From the NCBI RefSeq assembly GCF_014642735.1, contig NZ_BMIV01000004.1:244969-308968 (forward strand): a DNA stretch of 64,000 nucleotides, written 5' to 3'. Positions 11,052-24,513 of this stretch are shown piece by piece. Made by a program: the position numbers and the translations under genes. The notes under the pieces are model-generated. The model searched no databases. It saw nothing but the letters and a program-made list of their open reading frames with translations, and was not told the DNA's origin. The number at the start of each line of letters is the position of its first letter. Within the stretch, counting starts at the first letter, position 1. This DNA comes from Paracoccus acridae. GTDB taxonomy: Bacteria > Pseudomonadota > Alphaproteobacteria > Rhodobacterales > Rhodobacteraceae.

Positions 11052-12919
11052 TGGAACTCATCGCGCAGAACATGGCGCCGATCATGTTCGTTTCGCTGAT
11101 CGTCTTTCTGCTGATCGGCTATCCCGTCGCCTTCGCCCTGGCGGCGAACGGCCTTCTGTTCTTCGTCATCGGGGTGGAGCTTGCGCCGCTGTCGGGCGGG
11201 TCCATCAACCTTTCCTGGCCGCTTCTTGGCGCGTTGCCGGACCGCTTCTTCGGGGGGGTCGTCGCAAACGAGACGTTGCTGGCCATCCCCTTCTTCACCT
11301 TCATGGGGATCGTTCTGGAAAAATCCGGCATGGCCGAGGATCTTCTGGACACGATCGGCCAGCTTTTCGGCCCGATCCGTGGCGGCTTGGCCTATGCTGT
11401 GATCATCGTGGGCGCGCTTCTGGCGGCGACCACCGGTGTCGTCGCGGCATCCGTGATCGCGATGGGCCTCATCTCTCTGCCGATCATGCTGCGCTATGGC
11501 TATGATCGGCGGATCGCCTCGGGCACCATCGCGGCATCGGGGACGCTGGCGCAGATCATCCCGCCGTCGCTGGTGCTGATCGTGCTGGCGGACCAGTTGG
11601 GCCGGTCGGTGGGCGACATGTACAAGGGCGCGATGATCCCCGGCCTGGTGCTGACCGGGTTCTACATGCTCTATATCTTCGTGGTCTCGATCATCCGGCC
11701 CCACTATCTGCCCGCGCTGCCGAAAGAGGCGCGGACCCTTGGGTCGGGCGTCACCTCGCTGATCGTGGCCCTGGCGGTCGCGGGCGGGATCTTCTGGCTG
11801 ACGACCCGCTGGCTGGGTCCGGCCCATGCATCCGACGCGCCGATCTGGGGCCTCGTGATCGCGGTGACGGTGATCTATGTCGTGGCGCTGCTGGACAAGG
11901 CCACCGGCATCAACATGATGTCGCGGCTGGCCCAGCAGGTCATCATCGTGCTGATCCCGCCGCTGGCGCTGATCTTCCTGGTGCTGGGCACGATCTTCCT
12001 GGGCATCGCCACCCCGACCGAGGGCGGCGCGATGGGCGCGGTCGGCGCGCTGTTCATGGCGGGCATCAAGAAGCGCCTGTCGATGGACGTGATCCGCCAG
12101 GCGCTTTACGCCACGACGCGGCTGTCGGCCTTCGTGATGTTCATCCTGATCGGGGCGCGGGTCTTCTCGCTGACCTTCTATGGCGTGAACGGCCACATTT
12201 GGGTCGAACACCTGCTGACCTCGCTGCCGGGGGGCGAATACGGCTTCCTGATCGTGGTGTCGATCATGGTGTTCCTGCTGGCCTTCTTCCTGGACTTCTT
12301 CGAACTGGCCTTCATCATCGTGCCCCTGCTGGCCCCCGCGGCCGAGGCCTTGGGCATCGACCTGATCTGGTTCGGCGTCATCCTGGGCGTGAACATGCAG
12401 ACGGCCTTCATGCACCCGCCCTTCGGCTTTGCGCTGTTCTACCTGCGGTCGGTGGCGCCCAAGGGCGAATACATCGACAAGGTCACGAAGAAGCGCATGG
12501 CGCCGGTCAGGACCGGGCAGATCTATTGGGGTGCCGTGCCCTTCGTCTGCATCCAGCTGGTGATGATCGGCGTGGTGATCGCCTTCCCCGGCATGGTCAT
12601 GCACTACAAGGGGGCGCCGGTGGACACATCGAACATCCGGCTTGAAATCCCGGCCGGAGGGATGGGCGGCAGCAGCGGCGGCTTTGGATCGCTGGGCGGC
12701 CTGGGTGCGCCCTTTGGCCAGCAAGCACCCGCCGACGGCGGCACCACGGCACCGTCGGGCGGTCTGGGGGGCACGCCCCCAAGCCTTGGCGCACCTCCGC
12801 CGGGGCTTGGCGCACCGGCCGCGCCTGCCCCCGCAGCCCCGGCCGAGCCGCAGCCGGCACCCGCCCCCGGCGGCTTGGGCCTGGGCGGCCCGCCGCCGGG
12901 TCTTGGCGGCAGCAACTGA
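11048..12919 (+). CDS. dctM: TRAP transporter large permease (DctM/TakM type) with Gly/Pro-rich C-terminal tail
   Basis: Large ion-coupled permease subunit of the TRAP transporter. Residues 1 to about 530 form a hydrophobic DctM core (LIGYPVAFALAANGLLFFVI; FFTFMGIVLEKSGMAEDLLD; GTLAQIIPPSLVLIVLADQL). The last ~90 residues, after VMHYKGAPVDTSNI, are soluble, Gly/Pro/Ala-rich and contain repeated GLGAP / PPGLGG units, an extension absent from classical DctM proteins. The gene overlaps dctQ by four bases and ends before a strong terminator. Total length 623 residues. The tail is in frame and uses ordinary high-GC codons, so it looks real. Confidence 0.93.
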   Translation: MMELIAQNMAPIMFVSLIVFLLIGYPVAFALAANGLLFFVIGVELAPLSGGSINLSWPLLGALPDRFFGGVVANETLLAIPFFTFMGIVLEKSGMAEDLLDTIGQLFGPIRGGLAYAVIIVGALLAATTGVVAASVIAMGLISLPIMLRYGYDRRIASGTIAASGTLAQIIPPSLVLIVLADQLGRSVGDMYKGAMIPGLVLTGFYMLYIFVVSIIRPHYLPALPKEARTLGSGVTSLIVALAVAGGIFWLTTRWLGPAHASDAPIWGLVIAVTVIYVVALLDKATGINMMSRLAQQVIIVLIPPLALIFLVLGTIFLGIATPTEGGAMGAVGALFMAGIKKRLSMDVIRQALYATTRLSAFVMFILIGARVFSLTFYGVNGHIWVEHLLTSLPGGEYGFLIVVSIMVFLLAFFLDFFELAFIIVPLLAPAAEALGIDLIWFGVILGVNMQTAFMHPPFGFALFYLRSVAPKGEYIDKVTKKRMAPVRTGQIYWGAVPFVCIQLVMIGVVIAFPGMVMHYKGAPVDTSNIRLEIPAGGMGGSSGGFGSLGGLGAPFGQQAPADGGTTAPSGGLGGTPPSLGAPPPGLGAPAAPAPAAPAEPQPAPAPGGLGLGGPPPGLGGSN

Positions 12920-12924
12920 CAACG

Positions 12925-12953
12925 AAAGGCCGGGTTCGACCCGGCCTTTTTCT
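12925..12953 (+). terminator. rho-independent terminator of dctQM
   Basis: An 11-bp stem (aaaggccgggt / acccggccttt) with a three-base loop, followed by a T-rich run, starting six bases after the dctM stop. A clear rightward terminator. Confidence 0.9.
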
Positions 12954-12983
12954 TTCCGTCGCTTTCTTTGGGAAGCGCCCATG

Positions 12984-13013
12984 AAAAAACCGCCGCGGAT
13001 GATCCGCGGCGGT
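12984..13013 (-). terminator. rho-independent terminator of dctP (leftward)
   Basis: A GC stem (accgccgcggat / atccgcggcggt) with a two-base centre. On the plus strand it is preceded by a run of six A, which reads as a T-run on the minus strand. It lies 21 bases beyond the dctP stop and faces the dctM terminator. Confidence 0.88.
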
Positions 13014-13033
13014 TCTGTCCTGTCAGAACGATC

Positions 13034-14239
<1,206 letters not shown>

Positions 14240-14284
14240 TTAGTGCTTGTCTGCCGTCTGTCGAGTAGTCTGCGGCACCGCCAC

Positions 14285-14323
14285 GCAAAAAATAAGGCCG
14301 CCCGCGCGGAACGCGGACGGCCC
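14285..14323 (-). terminator. terminator of eno (leftward)
   Basis: A long GC hairpin (ggccgcccgcg / cgcggacggcc, one mismatch) next to the plus-strand run aaaaaataa, which is a T-rich tail on the minus strand. It starts about 20 bases past the eno stop, upstream of dctP, and separates the two transcripts. Confidence 0.82.
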
Positions 14324-14343
14324 TGCGACCCGAAGGGTGTGGA

Positions 14344-15687
<1,344 letters not shown>

Positions 15688-16374
15688 TCAGGGCTGCTCG
15701 ATCTCGGCCCAGATGGGCAGGTGGTCGGACGCGTCGCGCGCATTGGCCCCGGTAAAGACGCCCTGACGCAGCAGGGTCAGGTGCTGGGACATGGCAATGC
15801 GGTCGAACCGGAACTGCGGCAAGGGCGCTGGATAGGACGGCCCCGGCGCGATGACCCGAAAGCCCGCCAGCGATTCCAGCCCCCGGCTGTCGTGCCATTC
15901 GTTGAAATCGCCCATCAGCACGATGTTGTCGTCCGCGATCCGCGCGGCCTGGGCCGTGATCCGCGCCAGTTGCGCGCGCCGCGACGACCGGGCAAGCCCC
16001 AGATGCACCCCGATCACCGTCAGTCTTGGCAGGCGCAGGACCACCGCCCCGCGCGGCTCGATCCCTGGAAGGGGCAGGCGGCGCAGCACCGCCTGTTCCG
16101 CCAGATCCGGGCGCATCAGGATGGTCTGGCCGTGCCAGCCAAGCGAGTTTTCGCCCGTCGTCGCCATGTTCGCGGGCACCAGCCCGGTGGCCTCGCGGAT
16201 CAGCCGGCGGGGCAGGGCCTCGGGGCGGGCGCCCAGGCGGAAATCGACCTCTTGCAGGGCGATGATGTCGGGCCGCAGGGCGGCAATGACGGCAAGGTTG
16301 CGTTCCGGCGCGTGCGGGCCGGTCAGGCCCCGGCATTTGTGCAGATTGTAGCTTGCCAGTCTCAACAAGAACAT
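15688..16374 (-). CDS. endonuclease/exonuclease/phosphatase (EEP) family hydrolase
   Basis: A 228-residue metal-dependent hydrolase of the EEP fold (DNase I / Mg-dependent phosphodiesterase type). Visible active-site blocks are YNLHKCRG near the N-terminus, DIIALQEVD (metal-binding Glu), VHLGLARSSRR (His), MGDFNEWHD (Asp/Asn), and DASDHLPIW (C-terminal Asp-His). No signal peptide is evident. Similar alphaproteobacterial proteins are often called endonuclease or metal-dependent hydrolase; the true substrate, nucleic acid or phospholipid, cannot be read from the sequence. It lies between selO and eno in the same orientation. Confidence 0.85.
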   Translation of the reverse strand: MFLLRLASYNLHKCRGLTGPHAPERNLAVIAALRPDIIALQEVDFRLGARPEALPRRLIREATGLVPANMATTGENSLGWHGQTILMRPDLAEQAVLRRLPLPGIEPRGAVVLRLPRLTVIGVHLGLARSSRRAQLARITAQAARIADDNIVLMGDFNEWHDSRGLESLAGFRVIAPGPSYPAPLPQFRFDRIAMSQHLTLLRQGVFTGANARDASDHLPIWAEIEQP

Positions 16375-16464
16375 GCCGCCTTTCGTGATCGGCGCAGGAT
16401 AGCCAGGGGCAGGGTGGCCGCAAGGGCCTGGGGCGTCATGGGTGACGCAGTGCCCGCGTTTTGA

Positions 16465-17865
16465 TCAGGTGCCGCAGAAGGTCTGATGCACGATCTGTTC
16501 CGCAAGGGGCGCATGGGCCAGGTCGTCCCATTCCGAACGCGCGTCGCGCGGATGCGTCACGGCGTCGAACAGGCGGCGGAAGGGGCCAAGATCGTCGGCC
16601 ACCGCTGCGGCGATGGCTTCCTCGATCCGGTGGTTGCGCGGGATGCGGACCGGGTTCGCATGACGCATCAGGTCCGGATCGGGGCCTTGGGCCTGCCAAT
16701 CCGCCGCCCAGGCGTCGAAGGCATCCCGGTCGATGAATTCGTCCCGCGCGCGACCGTCGGCTAGGCCGGCGAAAACCCGGGTGAAATCGGCACGCTGCTG
16801 GGCCATCATGGTCAGCAGGCGCTCGGCCAGGGGTTGCACGTCGGCGGCTTCGGTCAGGCCCAGCTTTTCGCCGAAGCGGCGGCGCCAGGCAGCCTGATAG
16901 ATCGGCGCGAAGCCGTGAACCGATTTCGTCGCGGCCTCGATGGCGGCGTCGCGTTCGCCCATCAGGGGGATCAGGCAGGTGGCAAGCTGCGCCAGGTTCC
17001 AGACGGCGATCTGCGGCTGCTGCGCCCAGGCATAGCGCCCGCCCCGGTCGATGGACGAAAACACCGTGTCGGGGTGATACACATCCATGAAGGCGCAGGG
17101 GCCATAGTCGATGGTTTCCCCCGACACCGCCATGTTGTCGGTGTTCATCACGCCATGGATGAAGCCAAGCGCCATCCAATGTGCAATGGTTTCCGCCTGC
17201 CGGGCGACGACGTGATCCAGCAAGGACAGCGGGCCGTTCGCCGCGGGATAATGGCGGGCGATCACATGGTCGGTCAGGGCGGCAAGCGCGTCTTCCTGTC
17301 CCCGGACCGCGAAATACTGGAAGGTCCCGACGCGGATATGGCTGGCGGCCACGCGGGTCAGCACGGCGCCCGGCAGGCCGCTTTCGCGCCAGACCGTTTC
17401 CCCGGTTGCGACGGCGGCCAAGGCGCGCGTGGTGGGCACGCCCATCGCGTGCATGAATTCGCTGACGACATATTCGCGCAGCACCGGCCCCATCCAGGCC
17501 CGCCCGTCGCCCCGGCGCGAGAAGGGGGTCGGCCCGCTGCCCTTCAGCTGGATATCGAAGCGCGCGCCGTCGGGGGCCACGACCTCGCCCAGCAGCACCG
17601 CGCGGCCGTCGCCCAGTTGCGGGACAAAGCCGCCGAACTGGTGGCCGGCATAGGCTTGGGCGATCGGGTCCGCCCCCTGCGGCACGGCATTGCCCGCCAG
17701 CATCGCCACGCCCTCGGGGCCGGAGAGCCATCCGGCATCCAGGCCCAGCCTGCGCGCAAGCCCCTCGTTCAGCGCCAGAAGCTTGGGCTCGGCCACGGGC
17801 GTAGGGGCCACGCGGGCAAAGAAGCCTTCCGGCATACGGGCATAGCTGTTGTCGAAGTGGATCAT
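16465..17865 (-). CDS. selO: SelO/YdiU family protein adenylyltransferase (pseudokinase)
   Basis: SelO proteins bind ATP upside down in a kinase fold and AMPylate proteins on Ser/Thr/Tyr, with a reported role in redox stress. The 466-residue product has the family blocks [59 protein letters not shown] (the catalytic-loop equivalent) and [15 protein letters not shown]. The C-terminus is CGT: the penultimate-region cysteine sits where eukaryotic SelO carries selenocysteine. A selD gene lies 12 kb away, but this protein encodes ordinary cysteine (TGC), not an in-frame TGA. Confidence 0.93.
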   Translation of the reverse strand: MIHFDNSYARMPEGFFARVAPTPVAEPKLLALNEGLARRLGLDAGWLSGPEGVAMLAGNAVPQGADPIAQAYAGHQFGGFVPQLGDGRAVLLGEVVAPDGARFDIQLKGSGPTPFSRRGDGRAWMGPVLREYVVSEFMHAMGVPTTRALAAVATGETVWRESGLPGAVLTRVAASHIRVGTFQYFAVRGQEDALAALTDHVIARHYPAANGPLSLLDHVVARQAETIAHWMALGFIHGVMNTDNMAVSGETIDYGPCAFMDVYHPDTVFSSIDRGGRYAWAQQPQIAVWNLAQLATCLIPLMGERDAAIEAATKSVHGFAPIYQAAWRRRFGEKLGLTEAADVQPLAERLLTMMAQQRADFTRVFAGLADGRARDEFIDRDAFDAWAADWQAQGPDPDLMRHANPVRIPRNHRIEEAIAAAVADDLGPFRRLFDAVTHPRDARSEWDDLAHAPLAEQIVHQTFCGT

Positions 17866-17973
17866 CGGGGTCTCCTTCGTTCTTTACATAGGGCGGGTCT
17901 GCCGCATTGCCAGACCGCGCCCTTGCACGACCGAAACCAAGCGCGTATCGCATTCCCTTGAACAGGAGCCTGA

Positions 17974-20108
<2,135 letters not shown>

Positions 20109-20161
20109 GGATCGCGCCTCGCCTGCGGCGACGGCTGATTGCCCATCAGGATGAAGGCAAG

Positions 20162-20182
20162 CCCCGGCCACAACAGCCGGGG
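20162..20182. terminator. hairpin between convergent proB and fadJ
   Basis: A seven-bp perfect stem CCCCGGC / GCCGGGG with a seven-base loop, followed on the plus strand by cgtttc. The T-tract is weak, so it is a possible shared terminator for the two convergent genes. Confidence 0.5.
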
Positions 20183-20195
20183 CGTTTCGCATGGT

Positions 20196-22379
20196 TCAGG
20201 CGGCCTTCTTGCCGGCGCCGAAGCGGTCATAGAAGGACTGCCCGCTTTCGGCCATGTCGCGCAGCATCTGCGGGGCGGCGAAGCGTTCGCCATGTTCGGC
20301 CGACAGCCTGTCGCAGATCTCGACCGCGCGGGCCGCGCCCAGCATGTCCAGCCAGGCGAAGGGACCGCCCGTCCAAGGCGCGAAGCCCCATCCCAGGATC
20401 GCGCCGACATCGCCTTCGCGGATGTCCTCCAGCACGCCTTGTTCGAAGGCACGCACGGCTTCGAGGGTTTGCACGAACATCAGCCGGTGCTGGACCGTGG
20501 TCAGGTCCGGCTGATCGTCCGACTGCGGATAACGCGCGGCGAGGCCGTCCCACAGACCCTGCCGCTTGCCGTCGTCGCCATAGGCATAGAAGCCCGCATT
20601 CGACTTGCGGCCCAGGCGGCCTTGGTCGGCCATCCAGAACAGCACCTCGTCCACGTTTCCGTCGGGATAGGCATCCCCCATGGCCGTGCGGGTGGCCTTG
20701 GCGATCTTCACGCCCAGGTCGATGCTGGTTTCATCGACCAGTTGCAGCGGACCCAGCGGCATCCCCATCATCTTGGCCGCGTTTTCGACCAGCACAGGGC
20801 TGACCCCCTCGGCCACCAGGCGGATGCCTTCGTTGATATAGGGGATGATGCAGCGGTTGGCATAGAAGAACCGCGCGTCGTTGACGACGATCGGCGTCTT
20901 GCGGATCTGGCGCACGAAATCCAGCGCCTTGGCGACCGCGCGCGGGCTGGTCTGCTGGCCCTTGATGATCTCGACCAGCATCATCTTGTCCACGGGACTG
21001 AAGAAGTGGATGCCGATGAACTGCTCGGGCCGGGCGCTTGCCTTCGCCAGGTCGCTGATCGGCAGGGTCGAGGTGTTGGTGGCGAAGATCGCGTCCTGCG
21101 GGATCACGGCCTCGGCCCTTTTCGTGACCTCGGCCTTGATGGCGGGATCCTCGAACACGGCTTCGACGATCAGGTCGCAGCCTTCAAGCGCGGCGTAATC
21201 GGTGGTGGCGGTGATACGGCCCAGAACCTCGGCCTTCTTCTCCTCGGTCGATTTCTTGCGGCTGATGGCCTTGTCCAGCAGGCCTTCGGAATAGGTCTTG
21301 CCCTTGTCGGCGGCCTCCTGCTTCGCGTCGATCAGCACCACCTGGATGCCTGCCATGGCGCTGACATAGGCGATACCCGCGCCCATCATCCCGGCGCCGA
21401 GGATGCCGACCTTCTTCACCGACCGGTCCGGTGCCTCGGGGCGGTTCGCGCCCTTTTCCAGCGCCTCCTTGTTGATGAACAGGCTGCGGATCATCGCCGT
21501 GCTGGACGGGTTCATCAGCACATTGGTGAACCACCGCGCCTCGATCCTGAGCGCGGTATCGAAAGGCACCTGCGCCCCTTCATAGACCGCCGAAAGCAGC
21601 GCCTTGGCCGCCGGATAGACGCCCATGGTCCTGCCGTTCACCATGGCGGATGCGCCCACGAAGGTCATGAAGCCCGCCGGGTGATAAGGTTCGCCCCCTG
21701 GCATTTTGTAGCCCTTCTGGTCCCAGGGCTTGACCAGATCCGCGTCCTTGGCGTTCAGCACCCATTCGCGCGCAGCGGCGACGGGATCGGCCACCACCTC
21801 GTCTATAAGGCCCGCGGCCTTGGCCTTCTTCGGGTCCGACAGCTTGCCTTCCAGAAGGTATGGCGCGGCCGCCATGGCGCCCAGCTTGCGCGACAGGCGG
21901 ATCGTGCCGCCGCCGCCGGGAAAGATGCCGACCATGATCTCGGGCAGGCCGATCTTGGCCTTGGGGTTGTCGGCTGCAAAGATGCGATGCGTCGCCAGCG
22001 GCAGTTCCAGCCCGATGCCAAGCGCCGTGCCGGGCAGCGCCGCCGCCACGGGCTTGCCGCCCTTGAGGGTCTTGGGGTCCATGCCCGCGCGCTCGATCTT
22101 GCGGAGGGCATGATGCAGCGTCATGATCCCGTCGAAGACCTGCTGCGCGCCGCCCCCCTTCATCTGTGCGATGACATTGAGGTCCATCCCGGCGGCAAAG
22201 TCCTTCTTGCCGCTGGTGATGACGATGCCCTTGACCGCCTCGTCCGATAGCGCGTCGTCGATCAGGGCGTCCAGTTCGGCCGCACCCTCCAGCGACAGCA
22301 CGTTCATCGACTTGCCCGGCACGTCCCAGGTGATGACGGCGACGCCGTCGGCGTCCTTTTTCATGATGAAGTCAGTCAT
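20196..22379 (-). CDS. fadJ: fatty acid oxidation multifunctional protein (enoyl-CoA hydratase / 3-hydroxyacyl-CoA dehydrogenase)
   Basis: Hydrates enoyl-CoA and oxidises 3-hydroxyacyl-CoA in beta-oxidation. The 727-residue protein has an N-terminal crotonase domain (KKDFAAGMDLNVIA; LGIGLELPLATHRIFA; LPEIMVGIFPGGGGTIR), then a Rossmann NAD domain (VGILGAGMMGAGIAYVSA) and 3-hydroxyacyl-CoA dehydrogenase C-terminal domains (GIHFFSPVDKMMLVEII; GLVDETSID-like block LQLVDETSIDLG). The ATG at 22379 is chosen to match the MTDFIMKKD start typical of the family. The thiolase lies 14 bases upstream, so the pair forms a beta-oxidation complex as FadJ-FadI do. Confidence 0.96.
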   Translation of the reverse strand: MTDFIMKKDADGVAVITWDVPGKSMNVLSLEGAAELDALIDDALSDEAVKGIVITSGKKDFAAGMDLNVIAQMKGGGAQQVFDGIMTLHHALRKIERAGMDPKTLKGGKPVAAALPGTALGIGLELPLATHRIFAADNPKAKIGLPEIMVGIFPGGGGTIRLSRKLGAMAAAPYLLEGKLSDPKKAKAAGLIDEVVADPVAAAREWVLNAKDADLVKPWDQKGYKMPGGEPYHPAGFMTFVGASAMVNGRTMGVYPAAKALLSAVYEGAQVPFDTALRIEARWFTNVLMNPSSTAMIRSLFINKEALEKGANRPEAPDRSVKKVGILGAGMMGAGIAYVSAMAGIQVVLIDAKQEAADKGKTYSEGLLDKAISRKKSTEEKKAEVLGRITATTDYAALEGCDLIVEAVFEDPAIKAEVTKRAEAVIPQDAIFATNTSTLPISDLAKASARPEQFIGIHFFSPVDKMMLVEIIKGQQTSPRAVAKALDFVRQIRKTPIVVNDARFFYANRCIIPYINEGIRLVAEGVSPVLVENAAKMMGMPLGPLQLVDETSIDLGVKIAKATRTAMGDAYPDGNVDEVLFWMADQGRLGRKSNAGFYAYGDDGKRQGLWDGLAARYPQSDDQPDLTTVQHRLMFVQTLEAVRAFEQGVLEDIREGDVGAILGWGFAPWTGGPFAWLDMLGAARAVEICDRLSAEHGERFAAPQMLRDMAESGQSFYDRFGAGKKAA

Positions 22380-22393
22380 GTCCGCAGCCTCCC

Positions 22394-23605
22394 TCAGACG
22401 CGTTCGATGATGGTGGCGGCGCCCATGCCGGACGCGATGCACAGCGTCGCAAGGCCCACGGTCTTGTCCTGCCGTTCAAGCTCGTCCAGCAGGGTGCCGA
22501 TGATGATCGCGCCTGTCGCGCCAAGCGGATGGCCCAGTGCCATGGCGCCGCCATTGACGTTCACCTTGCCCGGATCGACCTGGAAGGCCTGCATGAAGCG
22601 CAGCACGACGGCGGCGAAGGCCTCGTTCACCTCGAACAGGTCGATGTCGCCGATGGACATGCCGCTGTCTGCCAGGATCTTCTCGGTCACCGGAACCGGG
22701 CCAGTCAGCATGATGGTGGGATCGGTGCCGATCTTGGCCGTGGCACGGATGCGGGCGCGGGGCTTCAGGCCATGGGCCTTGCCGAATTCCTCGTTCCCGA
22801 TCAGCATGGCGGCGGCGCCATCGACGATGCCGCTGCTGTTGCCGGCATGGTGGATATGCTCGATCCGGTCCAGATGCGGGTATTTCAGCATCGCGACCTT
22901 GTCGAAGCCGGGCATCACCTCGCCCATGTCCTTGAAGGCGGGCTTCAGCTTGGCCAGATCCTCCATGGTGGTGCCGGGCCGCATGTATTCGTCATGGTCC
23001 AGGATGGTCAGCCCATTCTGGTCCTTGACCGGCACGATGGACCGGGCAAAGCGCCCTTCCTGCCAGGCGCGGGCGGCGCGGTTCTGGCTTTCCACGGCCA
23101 GCTTGTCGGCTTCCTCGCGGGTAAAGCCGTATTCGGTGGCAATGATGTCGGCGCTGATGCCTTGCGGGACGAAATACTGGTTCATCGCCACCGTCGGATC
23201 GACGGCGATGGCCGCCCCGTCGCTGCCCATGGGGACGCGGCTCATCATCTCGACGCCGCCGGCGATATAGCCGCTGCCCGCGCCCGCCTTGACTTGGTTC
23301 GCGGCCAGATTGACGGCCTCCATCCCGCTTGCGCAGAAGCGGTTGATCGACAGGCCGGGAATGCGTTCGTCCAGATCCGAGGCCAGGACCGCCGAGCGCG
23401 CCAGACATCCGCCCTGTTCCTTGACCTGGGTGACATTGCCCCAGATCACATCCTCGACGGCGTTGCCTTCCAGTCCATTGCGGTCCTTGACGGCGTTCAG
23501 CAGGCGGGCGGACAGAGCCAGCGAGGTGACTTCGTGCAGGCTGCCGTCGCTGCGGCCCTTGCCGCGCGGGGTGCGGGCGGCGTCATAGATGAATGCGTCG
23601 GTCAT
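22394..23605 (-). CDS. fadA: acetyl-CoA C-acyltransferase (thiolase)
   Basis: Final thiolytic step of beta-oxidation, partner of the FadJ-type protein. The 403-residue product shows the thiolase catalytic residues: nucleophilic Cys in SINRFCASGMEAVN, His in GGAMALGHPLGATGA, and the second Cys in LATLCIASGMGAA. The start (ATG 23605) overlaps the GST stop as ATGA. By length and motifs it is a degradative thiolase, not a PhaA-type biosynthetic one, although that distinction is by similarity only. Confidence 0.94.
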   Translation of the reverse strand: MTDAFIYDAARTPRGKGRSDGSLHEVTSLALSARLLNAVKDRNGLEGNAVEDVIWGNVTQVKEQGGCLARSAVLASDLDERIPGLSINRFCASGMEAVNLAANQVKAGAGSGYIAGGVEMMSRVPMGSDGAAIAVDPTVAMNQYFVPQGISADIIATEYGFTREEADKLAVESQNRAARAWQEGRFARSIVPVKDQNGLTILDHDEYMRPGTTMEDLAKLKPAFKDMGEVMPGFDKVAMLKYPHLDRIEHIHHAGNSSGIVDGAAAMLIGNEEFGKAHGLKPRARIRATAKIGTDPTIMLTGPVPVTEKILADSGMSIGDIDLFEVNEAFAAVVLRFMQAFQVDPGKVNVNGGAMALGHPLGATGAIIIGTLLDELERQDKTVGLATLCIASGMGAATIIERV

Positions 23606-24243
23606 GCGTCCTCCTTGGGCGCCCGGTCCGATGGATTGCCGGGCATCAGGTCATAGGGGTGTTTCCAGCCGGGCAAGTCGGCGATCGCGGCCAGCCAGCG
23701 GTCGATATGGGGCCAGTCCTTCCGGTCAAAGCCGAAGGGCTCAGGATAGAAGAGATAGGAACAGCAGGCGACATCGGCAATCGTGGGGTCCGCGTCGGCG
23801 ACCCAATCCCGCGAGGACAGATGGTCATCCAGCACCCTGTAGGCTGCCTTGAGCCGACCTTGCAGATATTCCGCCGCCCCGACCGGCCGTCTGTCCGCAG
23901 GCAGGAAGTTCAGAAGAAAGCGCGCCGGACCTGCCTGCCCGGACAGCTTGTGGTTGTCGAACATCAGCCAACGCAGGGTTTCATTGCGGTCGCTGCCCAG
24001 AAGCCTGCCGGTGCGTTCGGCGATATGCATCTGGATCACGGCGGACTGGGACAGGACCAAATCGCCCTCGCGGAAGACCGGAACCTCGCCCATTGGGTTG
24101 ATGGCCCGAAAGGCGGGGGTGCGAGCCTCTCCGTTGAAGAAGTCCACGTAAACGGGCGTCCAGTCATAGCCGGCCAGTTCCATGGTCAGGGCCGCCTTGT
24201 AGGCATTGCCGGATTCGCCAAAGCACCAGAGTTGCGCGGTCAT
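23602..24243 (-). CDS. glutathione S-transferase family protein
   Basis: A 213-residue GST with an N-terminal thioredoxin-like domain (LWCFGESGNAYKAALTMELAGYDW; NPMGEVPVFREGDLVLSQSAVI, the cis-Pro and glutathione-gamma-Glu site) and an all-helical C-terminal domain (DPTIADVACCSYLFY). It is embedded in the beta-oxidation run with a four-base overlap to the thiolase, so it is probably co-expressed. GSTs beside acyl-CoA genes are seen in Rhodobacteraceae, but substrate and role are unknown. Confidence 0.88.
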   Translation of the reverse strand: MTAQLWCFGESGNAYKAALTMELAGYDWTPVYVDFFNGEARTPAFRAINPMGEVPVFREGDLVLSQSAVIQMHIAERTGRLLGSDRNETLRWLMFDNHKLSGQAGPARFLLNFLPADRRPVGAAEYLQGRLKAAYRVLDDHLSSRDWVADADPTIADVACCSYLFYPEPFGFDRKDWPHIDRWLAAIADLPGWKHPYDLMPGNPSDRAPKEDA

Positions 24244-24257
24244 CCTGTTCCTCCACC

Positions 24258-24312
24258 GCCGGGGGCTTCGCGCCCCCGGACCCCCGCGGGGTATTTTTGC
24301 AACGAAGAAGGC
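24258..24312 (+). repeat. GC hairpins plus post-stop motif, copy 2
   Basis: A strong hairpin (ccgggggc / gcccccgg) followed by a second small stem (ccccgcgggg), then the motif GGGGTATTTTTGCAACGAAGAAG. It lies upstream of the GST start and reads rightward. With the inverted copy at 24461-24490 it brackets 150 bases of otherwise featureless DNA. Confidence 0.5.
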
Positions 24313-24460
24313 GCGGATTAACCCTTCTTCAATCTAAAGGCGTTTATCATGGCCTTACGGTACAGGCTGGGGAGCCGATGACCGTCAACGGAGAAGTCGT
24401 CCCGGTTCTTGGCTGAGACATGCCGGACCGACCGGAAGGAAGGAGGGGCCGGGACGCATC

Positions 24461-24490
24461 CGCTTCTTCGTTGTCCAAATACCCACTCCG
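24461..24490 (-). repeat. post-stop motif, copy 3 (leftward)
   Basis: On the minus strand, GGGTATTTGGACAACGAAGAAGC begins about 24 bases after the acyl-CoA dehydrogenase stop. It matches copy 2 in inverse orientation and copy 1 behind selD. A role in 3' processing or termination is possible but unproven. Confidence 0.5.
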
Positions 24491-24513
24491 ACCCTGCCTT
24501 CTCACACGCCGCT

